From NCBI RefSeq assembly GCF_031143425.1, contig NC_090437.1, forward strand, positions 845,197,978 through 845,261,977: a stretch of DNA of 64,000 bases, read 5' to 3'. Positions 24,935 through 35,234 of this stretch are shown one piece after another (position 1 is the first letter of the stretch; each line of letters begins with the position of its first letter). Source of the DNA: Pleurodeles waltl (Eukaryota > Chordata > Amphibia > Caudata > Salamandridae). The notes beneath the pieces were generated by a model. The model was not told the DNA's origin and searched no databases. It was given only the letters and a program-made list of their open reading frames with translations. The position numbers were made by a program, and so were the translations under genes.

Positions 24935-25313
24935 CTTGGCCAACAGAGTCAGAACACAGCAGCACACGCAGTGGAGATCTTGTGTGCAGGAGTGTCAGGA
25001 GTCAAGTGAGCATTGTGGCGGTCATGGCTGCCGAGGACATCACCATCACTGTCAGCGGCGATCACCATTGGCTCCAGTCTCCCATAGACAACCATTTATC
25101 CAATGAGGAGTTGCACGGCGGTTGGTATGAGGTCACTTCCATCTGTCCTGTGCATGCAGGACAGGCGGCTGTCATTTTACATGCATTTAGTGAATAGTGG
25201 CTGAATGTTAGGTGCGTCATAGGTGACATTTGGTGACTATTGCACAGCTTTACTGTTTCCACTCAGTCAATGCAGCTTCTTGTGAATTCTCCCTCTCCTA
25301 TTCCCATATACAG

Positions 25314-26419
25314 CGCAATGTTGAGGATGAGACATGCTCCTGTGTACTGGCCCCTAGTCGACCTTGCCACCCCGGAAGAGCTACACGTCATTCAGACATA
25401 TCGTCTGAACCGTCAGACCATCATGGAGCTGGTTTACAGTAAGAGCCTGATCTGTTGCCTGCCATACGTCATCCCAATGCCATTTCTCCCACAGAACAGG
25501 TGCTGTCAGTCCTCCACTTTCTTGCCACAGGGTCATTCCAGACGACAGTAGGCTTGGCAGCAGGGATGTCACAGCTGATGTTCAGTAACATTTTGAGGGA
25601 TGTACTATGTGCCCTGCTAAGACATCTGCCCTGCTGCATCAGGTTCCTCCAACGTGCAGATTTAGCCACTGTCAAAGCTGCCTTCTACGATTTGGCACAT
25701 ATCCCTCATGTGATAGCGGCCATAGATGGCACACATTGCCTTGGTGCCACCCAGGAGAAATGAACAAATGTTCAGGAACCAAAAAAACTTTTATTCTCTC
25801 AATGTGCAGGTTGTGTGTCTCGCTGACCAATGTATCTCCCAAGTGATGGCCAAGTTCACTGGTTCTGTGCAAGACTCCTTCATTCTGTGGAACAGCAACT
25901 TCCCACACATAATGGCACCACTAGGGCGGGACGGGGCCTTGCTCATCTGTCTGTATCCATTCGTATGTGTGCCCCTGTACACTCAACTCTCTTCACACCC
26001 TGCCCTATCTCCCTCCCGGTCTTGACATGGGTCCTACCTCTGTGCACACAGGTGACTCTGGCTCTCCCAACCTTCCCTGGCTACTGACATCTGTGAGACA
26101 TCTGACTACAGATGCTGAAAATCATTTCAATGAGGCCCACGGTAGGTCAAGGCATGTGATGGAGAGACCCTTTGGGCTACCTAAGACCAGATTCCGGTGT
26201 CTACGCATCTCTGGGGATGCCCTACACTACAAACCATTGAAAGTGTGCCAGATCGTTGTTGCCTGCTGCAGGCTATACAATCTGGCCCTGATATGTCACA
26301 TCCCATTGCTGGGTGCAGAGGTAGTGGCAGCTGGACCAGTGGCTGATGAAAGGGACACAGGGAGTGATGAGGAGGAATATGATGAGGATGCAGCTGACTC
26401 CAGAGCAGAGTTGGCATGA
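25314..26419 (+). pseudogene. HARBI1-like DDE nuclease, exons 2-3, copy C
   Basis: After a CAG acceptor at 25311-25313 the frame reads HAPVYWPLVDL.., GSFQTTVGLAAGMSQLMFSN, HIPHVIAAIDGTH (first catalytic Asp), VQVVCLADQ, DSGSPNLPWLL (second Asp), EAHGRSRHVMERPFGL (Glu) and CQIVVACCRLYNLAL, then an acidic tail with DEEEYDEDA. This is the PIF/Harbinger (DDE_Tnp_4) transposase that cuts at the TIRs. Frameshifts near 25440 and 25738 kill it. A GT..AG segment at 25949-26051 interrupts the second Asp motif in phase and looks like an intron that copy B lacks. Confidence 0.85.
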
Positions 26420-27185
26420 CAATACTTCCACTGAGATACAGGTATGGATCAGATGTATGGTATGTGACCTGTACTCCTGGTTGCCTTGTGACATAGATCC
26501 TCCTGGTGTCTCTTAGCACTGGTGGTATTGGGTGCAGCTCTGCCTCTGGGTGGGTTTGGCGAGGGGCACATTTGCCCATCAGTGGAGTTGTTACTGTGCA
26601 CATTTCAGTGCAATTCTCACCCTGCTGTTGTGTTGCTTCACTTTTGACATGTTTATGCATTTCCATTGTTCCCTGAACTGCCACATCAACTTCAATATGT
26701 GCGCTAAAAATTGTAGTGTCAACGGTATTGCTACCTATCCTAAGAGCCCACACTGGGAAGCAGTGCAACATTATTGTTTCTGACTGTGGAACATGCCTTA
26801 AGTTTAGCTTTGTCTGCTGTGATGGAAGGACCATTGAGGATGGTTGCCTTGGGAATGTGTGTCTGACATGGACACATGGTTAGAGTTGATACTTGCCATC
26901 TCACCCTAGGAACTTTGTAATTGTAATGCATGTGTGTTTTTGTTTGAGCATATTTAACTCTTGTAGTGATTGTTGTCCCTGTCTTGTTTTTCTTTCAGGA
27001 CTTTGTGTGGTGCACTCTGGTTCGTGCATCGCCTGTTGCCTCCCTTGACACATGTCTCCAGCCTCCGCCTGTACCACTATAATTCCTGCTGCATATTGCT
27101 CCCCCTTCTGTCACTCTCACAACCTTTTGCAGGACAATGTTATGACAGTTAAACAAGTTATGCCACTGTAAATAGTACTTCCTAC

Positions 27186-27222
27186 AATAAAACAGGTAGA
27201 TGGTAGCTGTGCTCAATAGTAT
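27186..27222. promoter_or_regulatory. Convergent polyadenylation signals of nuclease (+) and Myb1 (-), copy C
   Basis: AATAAA near 27186 on the plus strand and an AATAAA-type hexamer on the minus strand near 27220 lie 30-40 bp apart between two convergent genes. Assignment is from position and motif only. Confidence 0.45.
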
Positions 27223-27539
27223 TTATTTGTGACTGACACGTGCAAGGGGTGATGAGTGGGGTCATGGTGGGAGAAATCATCAGTGTAGTTATCCCAGCTT
27301 TGAGTAGTCCGGGTCTAGTATAGGTTGCTATGGGAGAACAGAGAGATGACAGTGGACAGTCAACAGGGTGTCTCAGTGGCACACAAGGAAGAATGTTCAG
27401 GAGAGGGTCACTTTCTGGGGGTGGTGTTGGTCTTGGCATCAGTTTCTGCAGGATGCCTGGTTGGATGTCCATGCTTGTGTGGGGGTCCCTCAGCTACAGG
27501 GGGAGGGGTGATGGTGGTCTACAGGTCCTCTGGCAGGGC

Positions 27540-29825
27540 CTCTATTCCATTTTTTCTCCCAGCAAACACGTCTCCTTCAGCCACACCACCGAACTCAACT
27601 GGACCGACCACCGCTGCATCCACTTCTCCTTCAAGAAACCCACAACACATCATCACCCCCAACGGATTCCCCACCACAGATGGAACAAGGTCACTGAAGA
27701 ACAACTGAGCACCACCCTCTCCCGGAACCCACCCATCGCCACCACCGACACTGACACAGCAGCCCGCAACCTCAGGCAATGGATCGACGACTGTGCCAAC
27801 ACTCTCGCCCCAAAAAGTCCTTCCAACGGACACACCGACAGAAAGGCCTTCTGGTTCACCTCCGACCTCCAAGAATCTAAGCAAACATGCCGAATACTCA
27901 AAAAGAAGTGGTGCCAAGATCAGACACTGGACAACAACACAGCCTTCAATCTGCCAGTTGCAAACACCACCAACTAATCCGAACCGCCAAGAGAACTGCC
28001 TCCAAAGAACGTATCAACAACGCACACAGCCAAAAGGAGCTCTCCAACGTCAATGATATCCGGCCATCACAAGACCTCTGCGACTCCCTAGCCACCTTCT
28101 TCCACCGCAAGATCGCAGACAACCATGACAGTTTCAGCACTCAGACCCCCCGTCAACCACTGACACTACAGACTCACCACCCATCAACCTCCTGCTCTCC
28201 TGGACCCACGTCAACGACAATGACACCATCTAAATCATGAATACCATCCACTCTGGCTCACCATCTGAAACCTGCCCTCACCACATCTTCAACAAAGCAA
28301 GCTCCGTCATCGCACACCAACTCCGGAAGATCATCAACAGTTCCTTTGAGTCTGCCACCTTACCGGAGTCCTGGAAACACGTTGAGATCAATGCCCTCCT
28401 CAAGAAACCTATGGTGGACCCAAAGGACCTCAAGAACTTACTGCCCATCACCCTGCCCCCCTTCCAGGCAAAAGTCATAGAGAAAATTGTCAACAAACAA
28501 CTGACCCGTTTCCACGAGGAGAACAGCACTCTGGACCCATCTCAATCCAGATTCCGCAGCAACCACAGCAATGAAACTGCCCTCATCGTCACCACCAACA
28601 ACATCGGAACCATACTGAACAACAACGAAACCGCGGCCCTCATCCCCCTGGACCTCTCAGCCGCGTTCAACACCGTCTGCCACCACACCCTACGCACATG
28701 CCTCAGCGACGCAGAAATCCACGACAGAGCCCTGGACTGGATCACCTCCTTTCTCACCAGCAGAACTCAGAGAGTGCACCTCCCTCCATTACGCTATGAA
28801 GCCACCAAAATCATCTGTAGCGGACCCCAGGGCTCGTCCCTCAGCCAGACCCTCTTCAACATCTACCTGGCTCCACTCGCTAACATCACCCGATTTCACA
28901 ACCTCAACATCATCTCATACGCTGATGACACCCAGCTGATCCTCTCACTCGCCAAGGACACCGCCAAGATCAACCTCCACGAAGGAATAAAGGTCATCGC
29001 CGAATGGATGAAGAACAGCTGCCTTAAACTGAATTCAGACAAGACTGAGGTCCTCATCTTCAGCTTCACCCCCTCCGCATGGGACAACTCCTGGAGGCCT
29101 GCCACACTGGGATCCTCACTGACACCCACCGACCACGCACGCAACCTGGGATTCCTGCTAGATGCTTCACTATCTATGACCCAGCAAATCAACGCCATCT
29201 CCTCCTCATGCTTCAACACCCTCTGCATGCTTTGGAATATCTACAAATGGAACCCCACTGAAACCAGAAGACCAGTCACCCAAGCCCTCGTAAGCAGCAA
29301 AGTGGACTACGGCAATGCCCTCTATGCAGGAACCACTGGCAAACTTCAGAAAAGACTGCAACCCATCCAGAATACCTCTGCACGCCTCATCCTGGACATC
29401 CCCCGCCACTGCCACATCACAGCCCACCTGAGAGACCTGCATTGGCTCCCTTTCAACAAGAGAATCACCTTCAAACTCCTCACCCACGCTCACAAGGCAC
29501 TGCACAACACCGGACCAGAATACCTCAACAGACGGCTCTCCTTCTACACCCAGATCTGACAGCTTCACTCTGCTGACCTTGACCCCGCCACTGTGCCATG
29601 CATCTGCAGAACAACCAGCGGTGGCAGATCATTCTTTCACCTCACCGCCAAGAGGTCAAACACCCTTCCCACCCACCTGCATCAGACCAAGGACCTCCTT
29701 ACTTTCAGGAGACATCTCAAGACTTAGCTGTTCGAGCAGTAGCAGCCCCCCTCTCAGCTGCTTGAGACCTTCACGGGTGAGTAGTGTGCTTTGCAAATTC
29801 CAGGATTGATTGATTAATTGACTAG
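27540..29825 (+). mobile_element. L2-type LINE (CR1/L2 superfamily), 5'-truncated, inserted in Harbinger copy C Myb1 exon 2
   Basis: The element starts inside the endonuclease domain (HVSFSHTTELNWTDHRCIHF is its end) and runs through the reverse transcriptase to a 3' tail of TGATTGATTGATTAATTGA, the short tandem tail expected of L2-type LINEs. It interrupts Myb1 exon 2, whose two halves are recognisable at 29830-30320 and leftward of about 27540. The exact 5' edge and target duplication were not resolved. Confidence 0.85.
28237..29559 (+). pseudogene. L2 LINE reverse transcriptase, 440-codon open part
   Basis: Reverse transcriptase that copies LINE RNA onto nicked DNA. Visible motifs are ESWKHVEINALLKK, LLPITLPPFQAKVIEKI, LIPLDLSAAFNTV (first catalytic Asp), SGPQGSSLSQTLFNIYLAPL, ISYADDTQLIL (catalytic YADD) and LKLNSDKTEVLIF, then the C-terminal SSKVDYGNALYAG..IQNTSARLIL..LHWLPFNKRI. 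The frame is unbroken for 440 codons, but the endonuclease part upstream (27540-28230) has stops in every frame, so the element cannot move unaided. Confidence 0.88.
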
Positions 29826-29829
29826 CTTC

Positions 29830-30320
29830 CGCTGAGGGCTCTGTTGGTATGTTGCTACTGTAAGGGGCCTGCTGGTGAGTGGTCAGTTCCTTCAGCACCA
29901 CTGCAATGGAGGCCATGGTGGCAGTGAGTGCCTGCCCCATCCCTTGGACCACAGATCCCCTCCCACTACCCCTGGCCCCCTGTGCCTGTGCCCCTGGCAC
30001 ACTGTGACCCCTCCAAGTAGCACCAGGACCTTCATTGTCTTGGGTGTGTGCCCTTGACTCAGGGCCCTGTACTGTGAGTCACACTTCTGATTGACCCGTC
30101 CCTGGGGCACTGGTTTGGAGACAAAAGGCTGGCTGCGATGTAGTTGCCACATCAGAGGTGGAGTCAGGTGTGTCCAGGGTGGGGCTGCTGTGTGTGGGCT
30201 GACCAGTCATCCCAGATGGGCCAGACAAGTCGTCAATGTCCAGACATCCAATGGAGCCTTCATCCTGGGGAGGGCTGAATGACCCTGGCATCCACTGGCG
30301 GTTGGCAGTGGCAGCGGGAC
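29830..30320 (-). pseudogene. Harbinger Myb1 exon 2, 5' half, copy C
   Basis: A CAG acceptor at 30323-30321 is followed by GCHRQ/ISPPQDEGSIGCLDI and DDLSGPSGMTGQPTHSSPTL, aligning with the disordered segment of copy B exon 2. The L2 LINE interrupts it at about 29825. Confidence 0.65.
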
Positions 30321-30858
30321 CTGTGGATGGAAAGAGAGAGAGTTACATTTTGGAGATGTACTTGTTGGTCACATGGTCTGATGCATGGTGTAGCCTGACT
30401 TTCTTCCCAGTGATGGCAATGACAGTTGCAGTACTGCATACATTGTTTGGGGGATGCGGATTGTGCCATTGTTTCCATGTGCCATTGAGGGTCGAGGATA
30501 GTGGATAGCATTGCTGTCATTGCCATGTGTTGGAACGCAGTCGAGGCAACCAGTTGGTGTGGCATGTGATATGGTTTTCCAAGCAGGTGTTCCACAGTGA
30601 AGTGGGACTGTGATCCTCTGATGTGTAGGGAGTGATGCATTGTGGGAGTTGTGATGCTTGGCATTGTTCTTGGTGTGTGTGCATTGTGGGGTTGACTGTG
30701 TGGGGATGGTGGCAGTGGGGTGGTGTAGCATGCAGGGGAGGGGTGTGGGGTGCCTGGGGGGTGGAGAAGTGTGGGATGGGGTGGATTAGGGAGTGAAGGG
30801 TGATGGGAACGCATGCTGGGCAGGAGTGGTTGTTGCCTGGGGGGTGTTGTTGACTTAC

Positions 30859-31238
30859 CGGAGTTGAGCCCTCCGATGATTCCAGTTAGGCTCTCAGGAT
30901 GCACTATGTCCAAGACCTTCTCCTCCTAGGATGTTAACTCAAGGGGTGGAGGTAGGGGTCCACCGCCAGGCTTGTTCAGGGCTTTCGGGTGCCTGGACAC
31001 CATGGACTGCACTTCCCGCGTAGGTCATTCCACCTCTTCCTGATGTCCTCCTTTGTGCGTGGATGTGTTTCCCCACTGGGTTGACCCTGTAAACAATCCT
31101 CTGCCATACCTCAGTTATCCTTGCCAACTATGTTTGCTGGACCTGGGCTCTAAACAGGTGTGGTTCTACCATGACGATTTCATCTAACATGACCCTCAAC
31201 TCTTTGTCAGTGAAACGTGGGTGCTTTTGGCGTGCCAT
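30859..31238 (-). pseudogene. Harbinger Myb1 exon 1, copy C
   Basis: ATG at 31238 opens MARQKHPRFTDKELRVMLDE, followed by a TAG in the Myb domain and a frameshift, then ITEVWQRIVYRVNPVGK and GRGGMTYA-type remains of the third helix. It ends at a GTAAGT donor after 30859, the same position as in copies A and B. Confidence 0.8.
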
Positions 31239-31885
31239 GTTGTGTGGGGGGATGTAGTGTATGTAGGGTGCAGTGTGGGGTGTTTGGTGCAGTGGAGGTG
31301 TTTGGATGTGGGTGCAGGTGGGTTGTGGTGTTGGTGTGTTAGTGTGATGTGTGCCTAGTGCAATACGGGCAGTTGTGTGGTGTGTGCTGAGTGTGCAGTG
31401 TAAAGGTGCCTGTGGTGTATAGGATCTGGGTGAATGCGCTATGTGTGTCGTAGGAATCGCAAGGGATTGTGGGTGTGTGTGGGGGGAGGTTTGGTACCGT
31501 GTGCAGGTGTGTGTGTGGTTTGTGTATGTGTCTCAGGTGTGGGGTATTGAAACAATGTGGTGTTGCCTACTATTAGCGGTAATTTTTTGAACTGCGGCAC
31601 TGCACACCTGTTAAGTGTGCTATGCTGTGCATGGATCACTGGGTAGAAAACTGACACGTAATAGGGTGTATGGAATTGTGTCGACGTGGCGGGGCTGGTG
31701 GTTGGACAGTCATTCTTTCGTCGCCGGTTGGCCTGGCAGTGTTGAATTTGCGGCTGTATTTGGGCGGTTTTCACTTTATGACTTGTAATACGGGAGTCAC
31801 TGCACCACCAGCACTGACGGTATGATGCCGGTATTCTGTGCGGAGGTCTTGCCCGGAAACCGCCAAACTCTTAATGAGGGCCTCA

Positions 31886-32135
31886 GTGCCACATCCCAAT
31901 CAGCCCTTATTTTGCACACAATGTTACCTCAGTTTGGACCCAACTATATACAAATCAGTCTTGACCCTGCTCAAGTTGGAACAGTTCAGCCCCGAACTGC
32001 CAAGTAAGGTCCTCCCTGCACCTAAACACAAGCAACCCAGAACTGGTGTTGCCCTAGTAATGGGCTCATCAGCTGGGTACATCTTGGCTCTAGTGGCACA
32101 GTATGCATGGGATCCACACCTGGGCATACCCTTTC
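31886..32135 (-). repeat. Satellite 2-like monomer, minus orientation
   Basis: The reverse complement aligns with the plus-strand units at 32150-32705 and 33838-34045 (CCAAACTGAGGT, ATTTGTATATAG, TGGAACAGTTCAGC regions). It directly abuts the right TSD of Harbinger copy C. Confidence 0.7.
32035..32078 (-). ncRNA. Hammerhead ribozyme-like motif, core mutated
   Basis: On the minus strand ACCCAG-CTGATGA-GCCC..GGGC-AACAC-CA-GTT-CTGGGT gives a perfect 6-bp stem I, a perfect 4-bp G/C stem II and a 2-bp stem III, but the conserved GAAA is AACA and the cleavage triplet is GTT. Expected scissile position lies between 32041 and 32040. Structure retained, core probably inactive. Confidence 0.7.
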
Positions 32136-32160
32136 AACTTAGGGTAACCCACTAAAGTAT

Positions 32161-32203
32161 ACCTGGCTGATGAATGCTTATCAGTGCGAAACTGGTCCTA
32201 GGT
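32161..32203 (+). ncRNA. Type I hammerhead ribozyme, minimal stem III (satellite 2)
   Basis: ACCTGG-CTGATGA-ATGC..GTGC-GAAAC-TG-GTC-CTAGGT. All invariant core bases are present: CUGANGA, GAAA and the GUC cleavage triplet. Stem I pairs 32161-32166 with 32198-32203 (one G.U). Stem III is 2 bp closed by a 2-nt loop, the peculiarity known from newt satellite 2. Stem II is weak here (AUGC/GUGC, an A-C mismatch plus wobbles), consistent with transition decay of a GUGC/GCGC stem. Predicted cleavage is between 32197 and 32198. Confidence 0.82.
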
Positions 32204-32487
32204 TGCATATATTCCAGTTCAGGGAGGACTTGACTTGGCAGATCGGGCTGGACTTTTCCAATGTGAAGCATGACCAAGGATGATTTGAATGTGGCTGGAT
32301 CCAAACTGAGGTGGCTTGGTAGGTAAAAATCAGTGGATTAGCATGCAGCCCTAACGATTGCAAGTGGCTGAAATTCATTTAAGCATTCCATCCATCAACT
32401 CACTGTTTTTGCAGCTAATGGCCTAAGTGTGATAGGTGTGGCCAGACATGGGTCCTGTGCTCAGTTTTCCAGTGGAATCAAGCTATA

Positions 32488-32528
32488 TCTGGCTGATGAG
32501 TGCTTATCAGGGTGAAACTGGTCCTAGG
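32488..32528 (+). ncRNA. Type I hammerhead ribozyme, second satellite 2 unit
   Basis: TCTGG-CTGATGA-GTGC..GGGT-GAAAC-TG-GTC-CTAGG. Core bases intact; stem I is 5 bp with two wobbles; stem II has one G-G mismatch and two wobbles. Predicted cleavage lies between 32523 and 32524, 326 nt after the first site, so a transcript through both could release a unit-length RNA if the stems fold. Confidence 0.8.
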
Positions 32529-32705
32529 CTGCTCGTATTCTTGCTCAGGGAGTACGTGACTTGGAAGTTTGGGCTGGACTGGTCCCAAAAAGAGCAGGAT
32601 CAAGGCTGATTTGCATATGACTAGGTCCCAACTGAGGTGACATGGTGAGTAAAAAACAATGGATTGGCATGCAGCCTGATTAATTTAAGCATTCCATCCA
32701 TTACT

Positions 32706-33837
32706 GTTGGACCTGGCCTTTTCTACAGGGTCATCCCCAAACCTTTTGCCTTCCTCCACCTACTTTTTGCTAAATTAAATTTTGTTAGCTTTAGGACTCT
32801 GTGCACTTTACCACTGCTGAAGTGCTTGAGCCCTCTTCTCTTAGAAACATTGGTTTATCCTCCATTGACATATTTAATGTACTTATAGGTCCCTAGTAAA
32901 GTGCACTACATGTGCCCATTGCCTGTAAATTAAATCATGCTAGTGGGCCTGGAGCAATGATTGTGCCATCCATTTAAGTTGCCCTTTAACATGTTTAAGG
33001 CCTGCCATTGCAGAGCATGTATGTATTTCTTACTCCAGCCTTTTGGTGCCCGAAACCTGTCTCAGGTCACATGACTGTGTGTAGTTGACATTTGGACTTT
33101 GCGTATTCCTCCTGGACAGCCACACGCAATAGGAGCTTAGGTGTGACTTGATGGGCCATCCTGGGCAGGACGGGAGAGAGGACCTGGATATAGCTTCAAG
33201 TACACCTAAATAGGCTGTGTACTGTCACACAAATAGGGCCTAATGATTCCGTATTGTCACTCCAACCAGTTTGGAGCTAGAGCAGGTAAGGCAGAGAATT
33301 CCTTGCACTTCAAAGTCACTGCTTAAAAGTCTCCCTCACTTCACTGCTGAGTATAAATACTGGACCTCAGACACCAGTACTTCAGTACACTTCTGAATCT
33401 GTGGCTACTCTGTCAGGATGAAGGATTACTGTGCTGCTGATGGACTGCCAGTCTGCTGGACTGCACTTTGCTGGATTCCTGCTTTGCTGATCTGCTGCCT
33501 TCTGCCCTAGCCCTGGGTTAGAAGGACTGGACCTGCATCTCTTTGAAGCCCAGACCCCCAGAGGGAGTCCAAGGGTTAGTTGGCTGACCTCCTGATTTGA
33601 AGTCTCAGAGACATAACAGACTTCTAACCACCCTGCTCCTGCCCCCGTCATCCGTGAGTCTACCCTGCTAAGTGGTGCCACCCCAGTCCTGGACCCTTAG
33701 AACTAAGCCTAAGGTGCATTACCTTCTGTGGACTTTTCTGAATTAATGCACCTTCTGTTGCATGGTGCAATCCAGAGAAGAACCGATGCATCGACATCGC
33801 TGCATTGATTGAACCTGTCGCAAAGAGTCAGATCGCC
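32706..33837 (+). mobile_element. Gypsy-like LTR (solo or truncated)
   Basis: It starts TGTTGGACCTGGCC and contains GTCCCTAGTAAAGTGCACTA, a promoter-like GAGTATAAATACTGGACC near 33350 and a CTG-rich 3' part (GGTTAGAAGGACTGGACCTG). No gag-pol frames adjoin it. I recognise the style of a long salamander Gypsy LTR; the family call is from memory of such sequence and has no protein support. A related piece is at 55480-55860. The 3' boundary is uncertain. Confidence 0.5.
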
Positions 33838-34045
33838 GATCCTAGATTGCTTGAATTCCAGTTCAGGGAGGATCTGACTTGGCAGTTCGAGTGGGACTGT
33901 TCCCGTGAGGAGCAAAATCAAGGCTGATTTGCATGTGGCTGGGTCCAAACTGAGATGGCATGGTAGGTGCAAAACAATGTATTAGTTTATGGCCCAAGCG
34001 ATTGCCTAGTGACTAAGATTAATTCAAGCATTCCATCCATCACCT
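33838..34045 (+). repeat. Satellite 2-like partial unit beginning at the hammerhead cleavage position
   Basis: Homology with the 32.2-kb units starts at TCCTAG.TTGC, i.e. within two bases of the predicted scissile bond, and runs to GCATTCCATCCATCA. The ribozyme core itself is absent; the bases to the left belong to the LTR-like sequence. Confidence 0.7.
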
Positions 34046-34055
34046 TGTTGCATCA

Positions 34056-34720
34056 GTTATATCTGTGGGAGGCTTGCACTGGGATTTAGTTACTGATGGA
34101 TGTGTTGGCGGACCTGGATGAGGTGTCACGGCTGTGTACAAACTGGAGCAAGACGTGTGCCTTCCTACTGGTAGCGACGTATCAGGAACTGCTAGAAGTG
34201 GTGATTGACAGGGGACTCCACTGGGAACCACGGGTGTTCTGATACCTGGGAGTCAAGATTTATCACACTAATGCTAATCTCAGAGGAGATAACCTTGGGT
34301 CAGTCCTAATGCCCTGGGGGTAAGCATGACATTTTGGCACACTCTGAGGCTCCAAATCATGGCAGGGTGATTCAAACAAATATGATTATCTTGCCTCAAA
34401 TGCCTCATCACTGACCTGGTTTGGGTCTCACAGAAATGGTTCCACTCCCTTCATGTATTACAGTGCAAATTGATTTGAGATGGGTAGCAAAACAGAGTTT
34501 TACTGAACATGCTTCAGAGGCTGCTACTGGAGAGTGGACTTTTAAATAATTTTTTTTTATGGTGCAACTTCAGTGGTTGGCCTGTTGGCTCACTGGACTG
34601 GATTTAGGGGATGTGGGGCAACTTGGGTTTGTGCTCAAGGAAGGTGACTTTGCTGTGCTGCTCCTGGTAGCAAAGGTCCACCCAAGAGAAGACTGTGGTA
34701 GTTAACTGTGGCCCTCTGCT
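34056..34720 (+). pseudogene. L1-type LINE ORF2 fragment, post-RT region
   Basis: With frameshifts the plus strand reads FWYLGVKIYHTNANLRGDNL, TLRLQIMAG, WFHSLHVLQCKLI and WCNFSGWPVGSLDW, aligning in order with the region after the YxDD motif of L1 ORF2 (YLGV.I.., G+I...KM..LP..LY.F). The same element resumes at 35235 after the hairpin insert. Confidence 0.65.
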
Positions 34721-34743
34721 GTTGGAAGGTGGTGACTAAGCTA

Positions 34744-35060
34744 CAGCCCCCGCCAGCAGCAGGTGCTGCAAAACATGAAAAATAAAATGATAATAAACCA
34801 TGTTTATTATTGTTTTCTTTTTCTGGGGCGTGGGGCCATGGGGATGACAAGCACCGGGGGAGTGGTAGATGCACTGCTATCAGTGCGCATGTGGGTTTGG
34901 CAGGCCATCTCAGGACGGCCAAACTGACAGGCACACTGAGGGGTCTCCAACCCAAGCTGCAATGCTGGTTTGGAGACGGCAGGCACCGGATCCCAGTCAT
35001 TCTGGGAGCACAAATCAAGGGCGACTGGGCAGCCTGTGGAAGGTACGTTTTTTTCTTTTT
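34744..35060. mobile_element. Hairpin-rich non-autonomous element inserted in L1
   Basis: Contains AATAATAAACCATGTTTATTATT-type, GCACTGCTATCAGTGC, GTTTGGCAGGCCATC..GGCCAAAC and GTCTCCAACCCAAGC..GTTTGGAGAC inverted repeats in a row, and no coding sequence. It separates two parts of one L1 ORF2. Ends are approximate. Confidence 0.5.
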
Positions 35061-35234
35061 TTGTGTTTGTGTTTTTGTTTTGTGCCCTCCTGCACCCCGC
35101 CACTTTCACCTGACACAAGCTGCGACTAGGACCCAGCCATTGTATGCTTCAGTGGTGCCACTGATGGGACTACCTATGGCCAGAGGTGGCTTTTTCATGT
35201 CATGCTGTATAGCCGAGTAGGCAGAATTTGACCT

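Larger units (their letters stand above)
21332..31882 (-). mobile_element. PIF/Harbinger transposon copy C, decayed full length, with L2 insertion
   Basis: The left end GGTGGTCATTACGAGT and right end (read inward) GGCCCTCATTAAGAGT are TIRs, and both are flanked by TCA (21329-21331 and 31883-31885), the 3-bp target duplication typical of Harbinger. Read from the right end on the minus strand the order is Myb1 (-), nuclease (+), Myb2 (-) nested between nuclease exon 1 (21652) and exon 2 (25314): exactly the arrangement of copy B. It is 10,551 bp long, or about 8.3 kb without the L2 LINE at about 27540-29825. All genes are broken. Confidence 0.88.
32150..32705 (+). repeat. Satellite 2-like array, one full and one partial unit, 326-bp period
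   Basis: Two copies of the same sequence with equivalent points exactly 326 bp apart, close to the ~330-bp newt satellite 2 monomer (established knowledge: Notophthalmus satellite 2 transcripts self-cleave through a hammerhead). Both contain the hammerhead core listed separately. The second unit ends at GCATTCCATCCATT against the Gypsy-like LTR. Confidence 0.8.

Noticed and set aside
32706..33837. Possible host promoter (TATAAATA near 33350)
   Set aside because: It lies within sequence resembling an LTR and no downstream host exon is visible.
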